Shown here one piece after another: positions 31,133 through 43,698 of a stretch of 64,000 nt of DNA. The notes under the pieces were generated by a model. The model worked only from the letters and a program-made list of their open reading frames with translations. It searched no databases and was not told the origin of the DNA. The translations under genes and the position numbers were made by a program. Origin of the DNA: CAZROT01 sp964601895 (GTDB lineage Bacteria; Pseudomonadota; Gammaproteobacteria; Enterobacterales; Enterobacteriaceae); assembly GCA_964601895.1 (NCBI GenBank), contig CAZROT010000005.1:191050-255049 (forward strand), written 5' to 3'. The first letter of the stretch is position 1. Each line of letters begins with the position of its first letter.

Positions 31133-31756
31133 ATGAAATTAACCCGCAGCAGTATTGCATTACTCTTTTATCTGTTCAGTAATATCGCCTTTGCCGCTGA
31201 TTTATGGCGTGTACCTGAACCTGTAATTGAAAACGGCAAATATTACAGCTTTATTGTCGATCGCGGTAAGTTACAAAAAGCAGTCAGATCCAGTGCCTTC
31301 CCTAAGGCATACCTTTTTTCCGAAACAAAAGTGGGGGCGCAGCCACTCGCGCTCATTGGTACTCCTGTCGAAATCATAGATTTTCTGCTTAAAAATGAAA
31401 CCTATGGTATCAAAAATACCATTACCAAATTACCGGACATTTATATGGGCATAGCGCCTTACGTGCCTCAGGAGCGCTTTTCCGGTATTTTTCCCGTCAA
31501 CGATTTTTCGGCTCAATTACTTAAACAATTCACTGGCTTAGCACCAGGGACGACAATTACGGATGCTGCAGGCGTGGCGGGCTCCTTAAAAGAATTAAAG
31601 GAAGCCATTGGAAAACTCAGTGAAGAAGAAAAGAAAAAAGGATCAGTATTATACGTTAAATTCAGCTATCTCCCCGAGGAAGGGATGCAAAAGACAGGTG
31701 AAAAAGAAATTACCTTTGGTGATATTTTAAAAATCATACAAAAGCAGAAAATATAA
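31133..31756 (+). CDS. Secreted protein of unknown function
   Basis: A 207-residue protein with a clear signal peptide (KLTRSSIALLFYLFSNIAFA, cleavage after AFA) and a mature, soluble part rich in Lys and Glu. I recognise no family. The C-terminal half contains a charged helix (LKELKEAIGKLSEEEKKKG). It is flanked by TA remnants on one side and a bidirectional terminator on the other and is alone on its strand, so it looks like accessory cargo. Periplasmic or exported location is inferred from the leader. Confidence 0.6.
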   Translation: MKLTRSSIALLFYLFSNIAFAADLWRVPEPVIENGKYYSFIVDRGKLQKAVRSSAFPKAYLFSETKVGAQPLALIGTPVEIIDFLLKNETYGIKNTITKLPDIYMGIAPYVPQERFSGIFPVNDFSAQLLKQFTGLAPGTTITDAAGVAGSLKELKEAIGKLSEEEKKKGSVLYVKFSYLPEEGMQKTGEKEITFGDILKIIQKQKI

Positions 31757-31830
31757 TGGCAGCGATATCTTAATTACCAGGTCACCGCTGACTTAATAAA
31801 TCTGTACATTTCACGACATCAATAAAAATA

Positions 31831-31863
31831 AAAACACCATGCTGATTACTCCGCTGGTGTTTT
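31831..31863. terminator. Bidirectional terminator between converging genes
   Basis: A 9-bp stem (AAAACACCA/TGGTGTTTT) with a 15-base loop has T-rich DNA on both sides. It lies between the secreted-protein gene and the converging XRE gene and could end both transcripts; the tract is best on the minus strand. Confidence 0.65.
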
Positions 31864-31870
31864 ACTTTAT

Positions 31871-32086
31871 TTACTCTCCTTCTTTTGCCTGATATTCCAG
31901 CAGATCGCCGGGCTGGCAATTAAGGTAGTTACAGATGGCACTGAGGGTGGCGAGCCGTATCCCTTTTACTTTTCCCTGTTTCAATAATGAAAGATTGGAT
32001 TCAGTAATACCGATGGCAGCGGCCAGATCGCGCGATTTAGCTTTACGCATCGCCAGTATGACATCCAGTTTTATAGCAATTGACAT
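31871..32086 (-). CDS. XRE-family helix-turn-helix regulator (YozG-like)
   Basis: A 71-residue repressor-type protein that is almost entirely a Cro/CI helix-turn-helix (RDLAAAIGITESNLSLLKQGKVKGIRLATLSAICNYLNCQPGDLL). The ATG at 32086 is preceded by GAGG and lies seven bases after the DUF2975 stop; the longer open frame overlaps that gene and lacks homology. Such YozG-like regulators are normally paired with a DUF2975 membrane protein, as here. Confidence 0.82.
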   Translation of the reverse strand: MSIAIKLDVILAMRKAKSRDLAAAIGITESNLSLLKQGKVKGIRLATLSAICNYLNCQPGDLLEYQAKEGE

Positions 32087-32093
32087 GGCAACC

Positions 32094-32669
32094 TCACACA
32101 AATTTCTGGTTTTCAGCATTGATCTCACTTGCCTGATGCAAAATACGCGCAATCACGGTAATAAAAGCGGAAAAGAACAACGCAACGGCATAAGAAGGAG
32201 TAAAACTCAGTGAGACCATATGCTGTCCTCCCGGCCCATTTAAGGTCAGCCACAGGCTGAGAACAGGCTCAGAAAGAAGGCTTAATATGACCCAGAGCAT
32301 CACACCACGTCCTGTTTTACCCAATAATACAGCGGCATCGGATGAAAAGTACTCCCTGCGCCCATAAAGCTGAAACAGACGATACAGCGCATACAGGCTG
32401 CTGATTAAAGCCATCAAAGGCAGGGCAGACAAAACAATTACTCCGAAGAACTGCCACCATGGCAGTCGTGCCACATCAACACCTGAAGCGGATATCAGCC
32501 TGTCTGTGAGGAAAAATTCCAGACCATAACCTGCTGTTATTGAATTCGGACCAGGATAAAACCAGCAGAAGATACTTAACAACAACACCACCGTCATCAA
32601 TGAAAGTGTAATGACTGCCATACGCTGGCAGAAACGGGCAAGGTGCTCCGATGAAGCTAAAAAAATCAT
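32094..32669 (-). CDS. DUF2975 membrane protein
   Basis: A 191-residue integral membrane protein with four hydrophobic segments (about residues 18-38, 70-92, 122-142 and 158-178) and the motif FFSSDAAVLLGKTGRG typical of DUF2975. Start chosen at the ATG with AGGAA seven bases upstream. It forms a two-gene unit with the XRE regulator, possibly a membrane sensor and regulator pair. The function is not known. Confidence 0.8.
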   Translation of the reverse strand: MIFLASSEHLARFCQRMAVITLSLMTVVLLLSIFCWFYPGPNSITAGYGLEFFLTDRLISASGVDVARLPWWQFFGVIVLSALPLMALISSLYALYRLFQLYGRREYFSSDAAVLLGKTGRGVMLWVILSLLSEPVLSLWLTLNGPGGQHMVSLSFTPSYAVALFFSAFITVIARILHQASEINAENQKFV

Positions 32670-32825
32670 GTAAACATTCCTGTAAAATAAGCAGAGTCGC
32701 AATATTATATTAAATTACAGAAAAAAAACATCGTATTTAAATAATTTATTGCAATTCTGTCATTACTGCCCGCCATTACATTGAATGCGTAAAATGCCGC
32801 TTCAGAATAAGATAATATCCACCTG

Positions 32826-32834
32826 TTATCCACA
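32826..32834 (+). promoter_or_regulatory. Consensus DnaA box upstream of mioC
   Basis: TTATCCACA matches the DnaA box consensus exactly, and lies about 60 bases before the mioC start. In E. coli DnaA represses mioC transcription, which otherwise runs into oriC, through such a box. Confidence 0.75.
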
Positions 32835-32896
32835 GGTAGACCCCAGCTCATTCACAGGGTAGAATGCCCGCTATTTCATGTTAACAAAAGAGCATT

Positions 32897-33337
32897 ATGG
32901 CAGACATCACCTTAATCAGTGGCAGTACACTGGGCAGTGCAGAATACGTTGCCGAGCACCTTGCAGAAAAACTGGCAGCGGCGGGCTTTTCCACACAAAC
33001 GCTACATGGCCCACAACTTCAGGATCTGCAAACCAACGGCCTGTGGCTGATAGTGACCTCAACCCATGGCGCTGGAGAATTGCCCGATAATTTGAAGCCT
33101 TTGCTGGAACAGCTTGAACAGCAGCAGCCTGATTTATCACAGGTACGCTTTGGCGCAGTAGGTCTGGGTAATTCAGAATATGATCTTTTCTGTGGTGCTA
33201 TAAAATTAATGGTAACCCGGTTGATCACCTGTGGAGCCAGGCAGGTAGGTAGCATTCTGGAAATCGATGTTACCCAACATGAGATCCCGGAAGATCCGGC
33301 TGAACAATGGTTATGTGAGTGGATCCAGTTACTCTGA
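32897..33337 (+). CDS. mioC: Flavodoxin-like protein MioC
   Basis: A 146-residue flavodoxin that binds FMN; in E. coli it supports biotin synthase activity. The FMN phosphate loop is SGSTLGSAEYVAE (residues 8-20) and later loops STHGAGELPDN and GLGNSEYDLFC are intact. It lies immediately left of oriC and reads toward it, the classic enterobacterial arrangement, so its transcription may influence origin firing. Confidence 0.95.
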   Translation: MADITLISGSTLGSAEYVAEHLAEKLAAAGFSTQTLHGPQLQDLQTNGLWLIVTSTHGAGELPDNLKPLLEQLEQQQPDLSQVRFGAVGLGNSEYDLFCGAIKLMVTRLITCGARQVGSILEIDVTQHEIPEDPAEQWLCEWIQLL

Positions 33338-33346
33338 TTCATTTTA

Positions 33347-33601
33347 TGTGTATAAGTTGGTCTGAATTCGGTGTAAATGCCGTTGTTATCCCTATAACAA
33401 CCCATGTGTTTTGCCGGCCCTGTGTATAAAGTGCCTTTTAGATCCCAGCTTATACGGATAACGATCACTGCGTATTCACAGTGAATGATCACTTGTAATA
33501 TGTTGATATTATTAATTAATAATCGATTATCCACAGCACATCGAGATCCTAATAATAGATCTAACAAAAAAGATCTTTAAATAAAAAAGATCTTTTATTA
33601 G
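33347..33601. other. Chromosomal replication origin oriC
   Basis: The stretch between mioC and mnmG has the full oriC architecture. DnaA boxes: R1 TTATCCACA at 33527-33535, R2-like TGTGTATAA at 33421-33429, an R3-like TTATCCCTA at 33386-33394 and an R4-like TGTGTATAA at 33347-33355. The AT-rich unwinding region holds three 13-mers on the minus strand, each beginning GATCT, at 33549-33561, 33563-33575 and 33580-33592. At least seven GATC Dam/SeqA sites lie within 33441-33592. The central GATCCCAGCTTATACGG block matches E. coli oriC. Confidence 0.95.
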
Positions 33602-33694
33602 TGCACTAGAAAATCGACATCTTTATTGATCTTCCTGCTTTAAAGTAAAATTCTTCTTAAAAATCTTCTATAACCCAGAGAAAGGAACTGCAGC

Positions 33695-35584
33695 GTGTTT
33701 TATCCAGAACATTTCGATGTCATTGTTGTTGGCGGCGGACATGCCGGTACCGAGGCTGCCATGGCAGCAGCGCGTATGGGATGCCAGACACTGCTTGTGA
33801 CTCACAATATGGATACGCTGGGACAGATGTCCTGCAACCCAGCCATTGGCGGTATCGGTAAGGGGCATCTGGTAAAAGAAATCGATGCACTGGGTGGCAT
33901 CATGGCACAGGCCGCGGATCGTGCTGGTATTCAGTTTCGTATCTTAAACGCCAGTAAAGGGCCTGCTGTGCGTGCAACCCGTGTTCAGGCTGATCGTCTT
34001 CTTTACCGGCAGGCAATACGCAGCGCACTGGAAAATCAGCCGGGTCTGTTTCTTTTTCAACAACCGGTTGAAGATCTGATAATCAGCAACGACAGGGTTA
34101 CCGGGGTGTTGACTAAAATGGGTCTGCGGTTTCAGGCCAGCGCAGTGGTGCTGACTGCAGGTACGTTTCTTGATGGGAAAATTCACATTGGTATGGAAAA
34201 TTATACCGGTGGCCGTGCCGGTGATCCTGCTGCAGTTTCGCTGTCACAGCGCCTGCGCGAGCTACCGTTACGTGTTGGTCGCTTGAAAACGGGGACACCA
34301 CCGCGTATTGATGCCAGAAGCATTGATTTCAGTCAGCTGGCTGAGCAGAAGGGAGACACCCCTCAGCCGGTGTTTTCCTTTTTGGGTAACGTAGCATGGC
34401 ATCCTGAACAAAGATCGTGTCATATTACTTACACTAATGAGAAAACCCATGAAGTTATTCGCAATAATCTATCCCGCAGCCCGATGTATGGAGGGGTTAT
34501 TGAAGGCATTGGTCCACGATATTGTCCTTCCATTGAGGATAAAATTGTCCGCTTTGCCGGGAGAGATGCACACCAGATTTTTCTTGAGCCAGAAGGGTTA
34601 ACCAGCAACGAAATTTATCCCAATGGCATTTCAACCAGTCTGCCTTTTGATGTGCAAAGGCAAATTATTCATTCCATAAAAGGAATGGAAAATGCCCACA
34701 TTACCCGGCCGGGATACGCCATTGAATATGATTTTTTTGATCCACGGGATTTAAAACTGAGTCTGGAAAGTAAGTTTATTCAGGGGCTGTTTTTTGCCGG
34801 GCAAATTAATGGCACTACCGGCTATGAAGAAGCTGCCGCCCAGGGGCTGCTCGCAGGCTTGAATGCCGGCCGTTATGCCAGGGGAGAATCCTCCTGGACG
34901 CCACGCCGGGACGAAGCTTATCTTGGTGTACTGGTGGATGATCTCTGCACTCTGGGGACCAAAGAGCCCTACCGTATGTTTACTTCCCGCGCTGAGTATC
35001 GCCTGATGCTGCGTGAAGATAATGCCGATCTGCGTCTGACAGAAACCGGTTACAAACTTGGGCTGGTTGACGAAATTCGCTGGAGCCATTACAACAAAAA
35101 AAGAGAGCTTATTGAAAAAGAGCGTCAGCGACTGCGCACCATTCAGCTTCAGCCTTCATCAGTGCAGGCAGTGGATATCAATGCGTTACTCAAATCCCCC
35201 CTGTCGCAGGCGGTTAATGGTGAAGAACTGCTGCGCCGGCCTGAAATGAACTATGAATTACTCACTTCCCTCTACGCATTTTCTCCTGCTCTGACAGACC
35301 CAAGGGCAGCAGAGCAGGTTGAAATACAGATAAAATATGAAGGGTATATTGCCCGTCAGCAGGATGAAATTGCCCGGCAGTTGCGTAATGAAAATACGCT
35401 ACTACCGGCGGGATTTGACTATCGCCAGGTTTGTGGATTATCAAATGAAGTTATTAGTAAACTTAACGATCATCAGCCGGGCTCAATCGGTCAGGCCTCA
35501 CGTATTTCAGGAATTACGCCGGCGGCCATCTCCATTTTATTAATCTGGTTAAAAAAGCAGGGCCTGTTCAGCCGCAGTGCCTGA
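33695..35584 (+). CDS. mnmG: tRNA uridine 5-carboxymethylaminomethyl modification enzyme MnmG
   Basis: With MnmE, MnmG (GidA) installs the cmnm5 group on U34 of certain tRNAs using FAD, NADH and methylene-THF. The FAD dinucleotide motif GGGHAG is at residues 13-18; [24 protein letters not shown] and [16 protein letters not shown] motifs follow. Length 629 residues, normal. The start is a GTG with an AGAAAGGAA ribosome binding site. It lies immediately right of oriC and is followed by rsmG. Confidence 0.97.
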   Translation: MFYPEHFDVIVVGGGHAGTEAAMAAARMGCQTLLVTHNMDTLGQMSCNPAIGGIGKGHLVKEIDALGGIMAQAADRAGIQFRILNASKGPAVRATRVQADRLLYRQAIRSALENQPGLFLFQQPVEDLIISNDRVTGVLTKMGLRFQASAVVLTAGTFLDGKIHIGMENYTGGRAGDPAAVSLSQRLRELPLRVGRLKTGTPPRIDARSIDFSQLAEQKGDTPQPVFSFLGNVAWHPEQRSCHITYTNEKTHEVIRNNLSRSPMYGGVIEGIGPRYCPSIEDKIVRFAGRDAHQIFLEPEGLTSNEIYPNGISTSLPFDVQRQIIHSIKGMENAHITRPGYAIEYDFFDPRDLKLSLESKFIQGLFFAGQINGTTGYEEAAAQGLLAGLNAGRYARGESSWTPRRDEAYLGVLVDDLCTLGTKEPYRMFTSRAEYRLMLREDNADLRLTETGYKLGLVDEIRWSHYNKKRELIEKERQRLRTIQLQPSSVQAVDINALLKSPLSQAVNGEELLRRPEMNYELLTSLYAFSPALTDPRAAEQVEIQIKYEGYIARQQDEIARQLRNENTLLPAGFDYRQVCGLSNEVISKLNDHQPGSIGQASRISGITPAAISILLIWLKKQGLFSRSA

Positions 35585-35630
35585 CAATTCGCAGTATGAA
35601 TATTATTCACCCGTTTTTTAGGATAGTTAT

Positions 35631-36245
35631 GTGTTAACACGTCTGGAATCCCTGCTTAGCGCTGCCGGAATTGAATTAACCGGGCAGCAAAAAAACCAGC
35701 TGCTGGACTATGTACAGTTACTGCATAAATGGAATCAGACTTACAATTTAACCTCTGTTCGCTCGCCGGAGCAGATGTTAATTCGTCATATTCTGGACAG
35801 TCTTGTGGTCAATGAACACTTGCAGGGAACACGCTTTATTGATGTGGGGACCGGGCCCGGCCTTCCTGGGGTTCCTCTGGCGATTATCAGGCCTGACTCT
35901 GATTTTGTACTGCTTGACAGCTCAGGAAAACGTACGCGCTTTTTAAGGCAGGTTAAACATGAACTCCAGCTGGATAATATTCAGCCAATACAGAGTCGGA
36001 TTGAAGATTATCATGAACTTTTTGATGGCGTGATAAGCCGGGCTTTTACCTCGCTGCAGAACATGGTGTTGCTGTGCCAGCATGTAGCAGGAAAACCCCA
36101 TGGGCGTTTTTATGCCCTGAAAGGAACAAGACCTGATGAAGAGCTTGCTCTTGTGCCTGAATGGATAAAATCAGAGCATATTATTAAATTACAGGTTCCC
36201 GAACTTAATGCCGAGCGCCATCTGATTATTCTTAAAGCTATATAA
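35631..36245 (+). CDS. rsmG: 16S rRNA (guanine-527-N7) methyltransferase RsmG
   Basis: RsmG (GidB) methylates G527 of 16S rRNA; loss gives low-level streptomycin resistance. The 204-residue protein has the SAM motif [15 protein letters not shown] (about residue 70) and the preceding HILDSLVV. It starts with GTG eight to nine bases after AGGA. It follows mnmG by 46 bases as in E. coli. Confidence 0.95.
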   Translation: MLTRLESLLSAAGIELTGQQKNQLLDYVQLLHKWNQTYNLTSVRSPEQMLIRHILDSLVVNEHLQGTRFIDVGTGPGLPGVPLAIIRPDSDFVLLDSSGKRTRFLRQVKHELQLDNIQPIQSRIEDYHELFDGVISRAFTSLQNMVLLCQHVAGKPHGRFYALKGTRPDEELALVPEWIKSEHIIKLQVPELNAERHLIILKAI

Positions 36246-36370
36246 AATAGTCGCTGGACGTAGTGAGCCTGTTACCAGCGGTTAAGTAAGGCATGTAGCC
36301 ATGCTCTTACTAGTCAGAGGTCTGATGTCTGATTAAGATCAACTAATTTCACATTTTTACTACTTAACTG

Positions 36371-36398
36371 TTGAATTCATCTGAGCGGTCCGTATAAT
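36371..36398 (+). promoter_or_regulatory. Sigma-70 promoter of the atp operon
   Basis: TTGAAT (36371-36376) and a perfect TATAAT (36393-36398), separated by 16 bases, lie about 185 bases upstream of atpB and before the atpI remnant, where the main atp promoter is expected. Confidence 0.75.
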
Positions 36399-36450
36399 CT
36401 GCCGCTTTTATATGGCTTACTTTTTAAATAGCTAAGTAGTAAAGTAAGCC

Positions 36451-36510
36451 ATTCTGACAATGATGTCCTGCGTGCTGTACGGGATGGTGTTTTTAGCACC
36501 TGCGTGTTAA
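36451..36510 (+). pseudogene. atpI: Possible remnant of the atpI C terminus
   Basis: A short in-frame stretch ending in TAA encodes ILTMMSCVLYGMVFLAPAC. It can be aligned to the C-terminal end of AtpI (IVTWVLVLVVQILAPAV in E. coli). The gap between rsmG and atpB (337 bases) is too short for an intact atpI. AtpI helps c-ring assembly and is dispensable in E. coli. The match is short, so the call is tentative. Confidence 0.45.
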
Positions 36511-36570
36511 TTATCGCACCAGATTATTGCAGGTTTTATCACAGATTAGCCTGTTTAGTAGCAAAAGTAA

Positions 36571-37407
<837 letters not shown>

Positions 37408-37436
37408 TTTATATTGTTTTTTCAGCTATTAACTAA

Positions 37437-37691
<255 letters not shown>

Positions 37692-37754
37692 CGGACAAAA
37701 CAGTATGTCCGTAGTTACGCCAGCCATAAATTTTTATTAAAGAGGTATTGTGCT

Positions 37755-38225
37755 GTGAACCTTAATGCAACAATACTCGGCCAGGCTATCGCTTTTGTTC
37801 TGTTTGTGCTGTTCTGCATGAGATATGTATGGCCCCCGATTATGGCGGCTATTGAAAAACGCCAGAAAGAGATTGCTGACAGTCTTTCTTCTGCAGAGCG
37901 TGCCAGAAAAGATCTCGACATAGCGAAAACCAGTGCGGCTGATGAACTGAATAAAGCCAAAGTGCAGGCTCAGGGGCTTATTGAGCAGGCAAATAAACGC
38001 AAAACCCAGATTCTTGATGAAGCTAAAGTTGAAGCAGAGCAGCAACGTAATAAAATTATGGCGCAGGCACTGGCTGAGATTGATGCTGAGCGTAAACGCG
38101 TTCATGAAGAGCTACGTAAGCAGGTTGCCATGCTGGCGATAGCAGGTGCTGAAAAAATAATTGAACGCTCTGTGGATGAAAAAATTAACAGTGACATAGT
38201 CAATAAGCTGGTCACTAATTTATAA
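37755..38225 (+). CDS. atpF: ATP synthase Fo subunit b
   Basis: Subunit b is the peripheral-stalk subunit. One N-terminal membrane helix ([25 protein letters not shown]) is followed by a long charged helix that dimerises. 156 residues, normal. It starts with GTG, as in E. coli, with AAGAGG upstream. Confidence 0.97.
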   Translation: MNLNATILGQAIAFVLFVLFCMRYVWPPIMAAIEKRQKEIADSLSSAERARKDLDIAKTSAADELNKAKVQAQGLIEQANKRKTQILDEAKVEAEQQRNKIMAQALAEIDAERKRVHEELRKQVAMLAIAGAEKIIERSVDEKINSDIVNKLVTNL

Positions 38226-38238
38226 AAAAGAGGGGTTG

Positions 38239-38772
38239 ATGTCTGAATTTATTACTATAGCTCGACCCTATGCCAGAGCCGCTTTTGAATTTGCTGCTGA
38301 ACATAATGCTATTGAAAACTGGCAGTCTATGCTGGCATTTGCCGCCGAAGTTACCCGCAATAAACAGGTGGCAAAGTTGCTTTCTGGTGCGCTGGCAGCA
38401 GAAAAATTATCGCAAATTTTCATTGAAATTTGTGATGATGCACTGGATGAATCTGCACAGAATTTCATCAAAATTATGGCGAAAAATGGTCGTCTTCAGC
38501 TGTTGCCTTACGTATTTCAGCTGTTTATTCAACAGCGTTCTTCACAGGAATCCACCATTGATGTTGAAGTGCTCTCTGCCGGAAAGCTAAACGATGAGCA
38601 GCGCGCCAGAATTTCAACCGTGATGGAAAAACGTTTGTCACGAAAAGTCAGACTGAATTGCAAAATTGATAAATCTGTTATAGCGGGTCTGATTATTCGT
38701 GCCGGTAATATGGTGATTGATGGTAGCGTTCGTGGCCGTCTTGAGCGGTTGGCTGATACCCTGCAGTCCTGA
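38239..38772 (+). CDS. atpH: ATP synthase F1 subunit delta
   Basis: Subunit delta joins the b dimer to the top of the alpha3beta3 head. The 177-residue protein begins [18 protein letters not shown] and ends with the conserved [26 protein letters not shown] start at the ATG at 38239 rather than the TTG one codon before it because AGAGGGG is spaced correctly for it. Confidence 0.97.
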   Translation: MSEFITIARPYARAAFEFAAEHNAIENWQSMLAFAAEVTRNKQVAKLLSGALAAEKLSQIFIEICDDALDESAQNFIKIMAKNGRLQLLPYVFQLFIQQRSSQESTIDVEVLSAGKLNDEQRARISTVMEKRLSRKVRLNCKIDKSVIAGLIIRAGNMVIDGSVRGRLERLADTLQS

Positions 38773-38786
38773 GGAAATCGAAATAT

Positions 38787-40328
38787 ATGCAACTGAATTC
38801 TACAGAAATTAGTGAACTAATTAAGCAGCGTATTGCTCAGTTTAGTGTGGTGAGCGACGTACACAATGAAGGTACTATTGTCAGTGTAAGTGACGGCATT
38901 ATTCGCATACAGGGTCTGGCAGAAGTTATGCAGGGTGAAATGATTGCCTTACCCGATAAGCGCTATGCGATAGCATTGAACCTCGAGCGCGACTCCGTAG
39001 GTGCTGTTGTTATGGGAACCTATGCTTCCCTGGCAGAAGGCATGAAAGTTAAGTGTACTGGCCGTATTCTGGAAGTGCCGGTAGGTCGGGGTCTTCTGGG
39101 GCGTGTGGTTAACGCATTAGGTGAACCCATTGACGGTAAAGGGCCGGTGGATAATGATGGTTTTTCTGCTGTTGAAGCCATTGCTCCGGGTGTTATCGAA
39201 CGCCAGTCTGTTGATCAGCCGGTCCAGACAGGCTATAAGTCTGTTGATGCCATGATTCCTGTTGGCCGGGGCCAGCGCGAACTCATTATCGGTGACAGAC
39301 AGACCGGTAAGACAGCACTTGCTATTGATACCATTATTAATCAACGCAATTCGAATGTTAAATGTATTTACGTGGCCATTGGCCAGAAAGCATCTACCAT
39401 CGCAAGTGTGGTGCGTAAGCTTGAAGAACATGGTGCTTTAGCAAATACTATCGTTGTTGTTGCAACCGCTTCTGAGTCTGCAGCATTACAGTATCTGGCT
39501 CCCTATTCCGGCTGTGCCATGGGCGAATATTTCCGCGATCGTGGTGAAGATGCGCTTATCGTCTATGATGACTTGTCTAAACAGGCAGTGGCATACCGCC
39601 AGATATCCCTGTTGTTGCGGCGTCCACCGGGCCGTGAAGCTTTTCCTGGCGACGTCTTTTATCTGCATTCACGTTTGCTGGAAAGGGCTGCGCGCGTCAA
39701 TGCTGATTACGTTGAAGCTTTTACCAAAGGTAAAGTGAAAGGTAAAACAGGCTCGTTAACCGCGTTACCCATTATTGAAACGCAGGCAGGCGATGTTTCT
39801 GCATTTGTTCCCACCAATGTGATTTCAATTACTGATGGTCAGATTTTTCTTGAATCCAGTTTGTTTAATGCAGGCATTCGTCCTGCCGTGAATCCTGGCA
39901 TCTCTGTTTCGCGCGTAGGTGGCGCGGCACAAACTAAAATCATGAAAAAATTATCAGGTGGTATTCGTACTGCGCTGGCGCAATACAGTGAACTTGCCGC
40001 ATTTTCTCAATTTGCTTCAGATCTTGATGATGCCACGCGCAAGCAGCTCAGTCATGGGCAGAAAGTCACTGAATTATTGAAACAAAAACAATATGCTCCA
40101 TGGGCGATTGCAGAGCAGGCTCTGGTTTTGTTTGCTGCTGAGCATGGTTATCTGGATGACGTCGAATTGGCGAAAGTGGCTAGCTTTGAGATTGCATTAA
40201 TTGCTTTTTCCTGCCGTGAATATGGCGAATTGCTGGAAAAAATCAATCAGATGGGTAGTTATGATAAGGATATAGAATCTAAGTTGAAAGAGATTCTTGA
40301 TACGTTTAAGGCAACTCAGACCTGGTAA
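38787..40328 (+). CDS. atpA: ATP synthase F1 subunit alpha
   Basis: The non-catalytic nucleotide-binding subunit of F1. The 513 residues contain the P-loop GDRQTGKT (about 169-176), the arginine finger region ([12 protein letters not shown]) and no gaps. Its spacing in the operon is normal. Confidence 0.98.
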   Translation: MQLNSTEISELIKQRIAQFSVVSDVHNEGTIVSVSDGIIRIQGLAEVMQGEMIALPDKRYAIALNLERDSVGAVVMGTYASLAEGMKVKCTGRILEVPVGRGLLGRVVNALGEPIDGKGPVDNDGFSAVEAIAPGVIERQSVDQPVQTGYKSVDAMIPVGRGQRELIIGDRQTGKTALAIDTIINQRNSNVKCIYVAIGQKASTIASVVRKLEEHGALANTIVVVATASESAALQYLAPYSGCAMGEYFRDRGEDALIVYDDLSKQAVAYRQISLLLRRPPGREAFPGDVFYLHSRLLERAARVNADYVEAFTKGKVKGKTGSLTALPIIETQAGDVSAFVPTNVISITDGQIFLESSLFNAGIRPAVNPGISVSRVGGAAQTKIMKKLSGGIRTALAQYSELAAFSQFASDLDDATRKQLSHGQKVTELLKQKQYAPWAIAEQALVLFAAEHGYLDDVELAKVASFEIALIAFSCREYGELLEKINQMGSYDKDIESKLKEILDTFKATQTW

Positions 40329-40391
40329 TACTGACCTGCTGTTTCCTGATCAAGCAATAAGCAGACCTTCTGATAATGAGGAAAAGCAGAA

Positions 40392-41258
40392 ATGGCCGGC
40401 GCAAAAGAAATACGTTCCAAGATAGCGAGCGTACAGAATACACAAAAAATCACTAAAGCGATGGAAATGGTCGCTGCTTCTAAAATGCGTAAATCCCAGG
40501 AACGCATGGCAGCAAGTCGCCCTTATGCAGAAACGATACGCAATGTGATTGGTCATCTGGCCTCAGGTAATCTGGAATATAAACATCCCTGGATGAAAGA
40601 GCGTGATGTCAGGAATGTTGGATTTCTTGTTATTTCAACTGATCGTGGATTGTGTGGTGGCCTCAATACGAATTTATTCAGAAAGCTGTTGCTTGAACTG
40701 AAACAATGGTCCGGAAAAAACGTCAAATGTGATCTGGCTTTAATTGGTTCTAAGGCCGCTTCTTTTTTCAACTCTACCGGTGGCAATATTGTCGCTCACG
40801 TTACGGGCATGGGGGATAATCCTTCCCTGTCCGAGTTGATTGGAACGGTAAGGGTAATGTTACAGGCTTATGATGAAGGCCGTCTGGATAAGTTGTATGT
40901 TGTGCACAATAAATTCATCAACACTATGTCTCAAGAGCCTCAAATTGTTCAGTTGTTACCGTTACCTTTGATTGCCACAGAAACAAAGGAATTGAAACAA
41001 TCCTGGGATTATCTTTATGAACCTGATCCCAAAGTATTGCTCGATGTTTTGCTGCAACGCTATATAGAGTCTCAGGTTTATCAGAGCGTTGTTGAAAATC
41101 TGGCCTGTGAACAGGCGGCACGAATGGTAGCAATGAAAGCGGCAACTGATAACTGTGGCGATCTTATCAAAGAGTTGAAGCTGATTTATAACAAAGCCCG
41201 CCAGGCCAGTATTACACAGGAACTTACCGAAATTGTTGGAGGAGCCTCCGCGGTTTAA
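40392..41258 (+). CDS. atpG: ATP synthase F1 subunit gamma
   Basis: The central rotor shaft. The 288 residues begin [20 protein letters not shown] and end with the conserved C-terminal helix ([19 protein letters not shown]). It is separated from atpD by 154 bases, unusually many, because a repeat element has inserted in between. Confidence 0.97.
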   Translation: MAGAKEIRSKIASVQNTQKITKAMEMVAASKMRKSQERMAASRPYAETIRNVIGHLASGNLEYKHPWMKERDVRNVGFLVISTDRGLCGGLNTNLFRKLLLELKQWSGKNVKCDLALIGSKAASFFNSTGGNIVAHVTGMGDNPSLSELIGTVRVMLQAYDEGRLDKLYVVHNKFINTMSQEPQIVQLLPLPLIATETKELKQSWDYLYEPDPKVLLDVLLQRYIESQVYQSVVENLACEQAARMVAMKAATDNCGDLIKELKLIYNKARQASITQELTEIVGGASAV

Positions 41259-41268
41259 CACCAGAAGC

Positions 41269-42798
<1,530 letters not shown>

Positions 42799-42819
42799 TG
42801 TAGTTGATGGGAGAAAAGC

Positions 42820-43239
42820 ATGGCTGCAACGACTTATCACCTGGATGTTGTAAGTGCAGAAAACAGATTGTTTTCCGGACTTGTGCAAAAAATTCAGGTT
42901 ACAGGTAGTGAAGGTGAGCTGGGAATTTACCCAAGGCACATTCCCCTGCTCACGGCCATTAAGCCGGGCATGGTACGTATAGTTAAGGAATCTGGTGAGG
43001 AAGAATTTATTTATCTCTCCGGAGGTATACTTGAAGTGCAACCCAATGGTGTCATTGTGCTCGCTGATACTGCCATTCGTGGCGCTGATCTTGATGAAGC
43101 CAGAGCGCTGGAATCCAAAAATAGAGCTGAAGCGCACATTAGTAGTTTCCATGGCGATGTTGACTATGCACAGCTTTCGATTGAACTGGCAAAAGCAATG
43201 GCCAAGCTGCGCGTCATTGCTTTAACCAAAAGAAAGTGA
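42820..43239 (+). CDS. atpC: ATP synthase F1 subunit epsilon
   Basis: Subunit epsilon sits at the base of the rotor and inhibits ATP hydrolysis. The 139-residue protein has the N-terminal beta-barrel ([35 protein letters not shown]) and the C-terminal helical hairpin. It is the last gene of the operon; a second copy of the repeat element follows at 43347. Confidence 0.97.
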   Translation: MAATTYHLDVVSAENRLFSGLVQKIQVTGSEGELGIYPRHIPLLTAIKPGMVRIVKESGEEEFIYLSGGILEVQPNGVIVLADTAIRGADLDEARALESKNRAEAHISSFHGDVDYAQLSIELAKAMAKLRVIALTKRK

Positions 43240-43346
43240 GTTAACGCAGGATAACTCAATAAAATCAATGCTGGTTTTATGTCTCAGGCCTCATAGCGTA
43301 TCTCAGTTAACCTGCGTGCTCCACGTGATTATTTACTACGGAGCCC

Positions 43347-43471
43347 ATACCCAAAGTATGTCGAGTTGCAGCAAGGCGGCAAGAACACGAATCCCATGAG
43401 CATAGACATACTATGTGATTGGGTGAGTGTTCGAAGTCAACACAGCTGCAGTTTGAAAGACGAAGGGTATA
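43347..43471 (+). repeat. MITE-like repeat, copy B, after atpC
   Basis: About 125 bases, from ATACCCAAAG to GAAGGGTATA, same orientation as copy A and very similar to it. Its ends are a better inverted pair than in copy A. It lies in the atpC-glmU spacer (43240-43698), where no other feature is recognised. Confidence 0.87.
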
Positions 43472-43698
43472 GATAAAACTGTCCTCATTTTCCCTGCTTA
43501 CTTACTGCATCTGCCTCCTGATTTATGCATACTATTTCAGGCGACATCTTAATTTCTGTTAACCTGTATCACGTTATCCTGTATCCAGGCTCTTATCAGT
43601 ACTTGAAAGAAGGCTAAATGAATTTTTATTTACAGGATAATATGTAGTATTTTTACTGTTTTTAATTTTTGTCTGTCAGTCTGGAGCGAAAGGTTTGT

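Noticed and set aside
36246..36360. Possible tRNA or small RNA after rsmG
   Set aside because: No cloverleaf or terminator could be drawn; the sequence fits a promoter region and atpI relic better.
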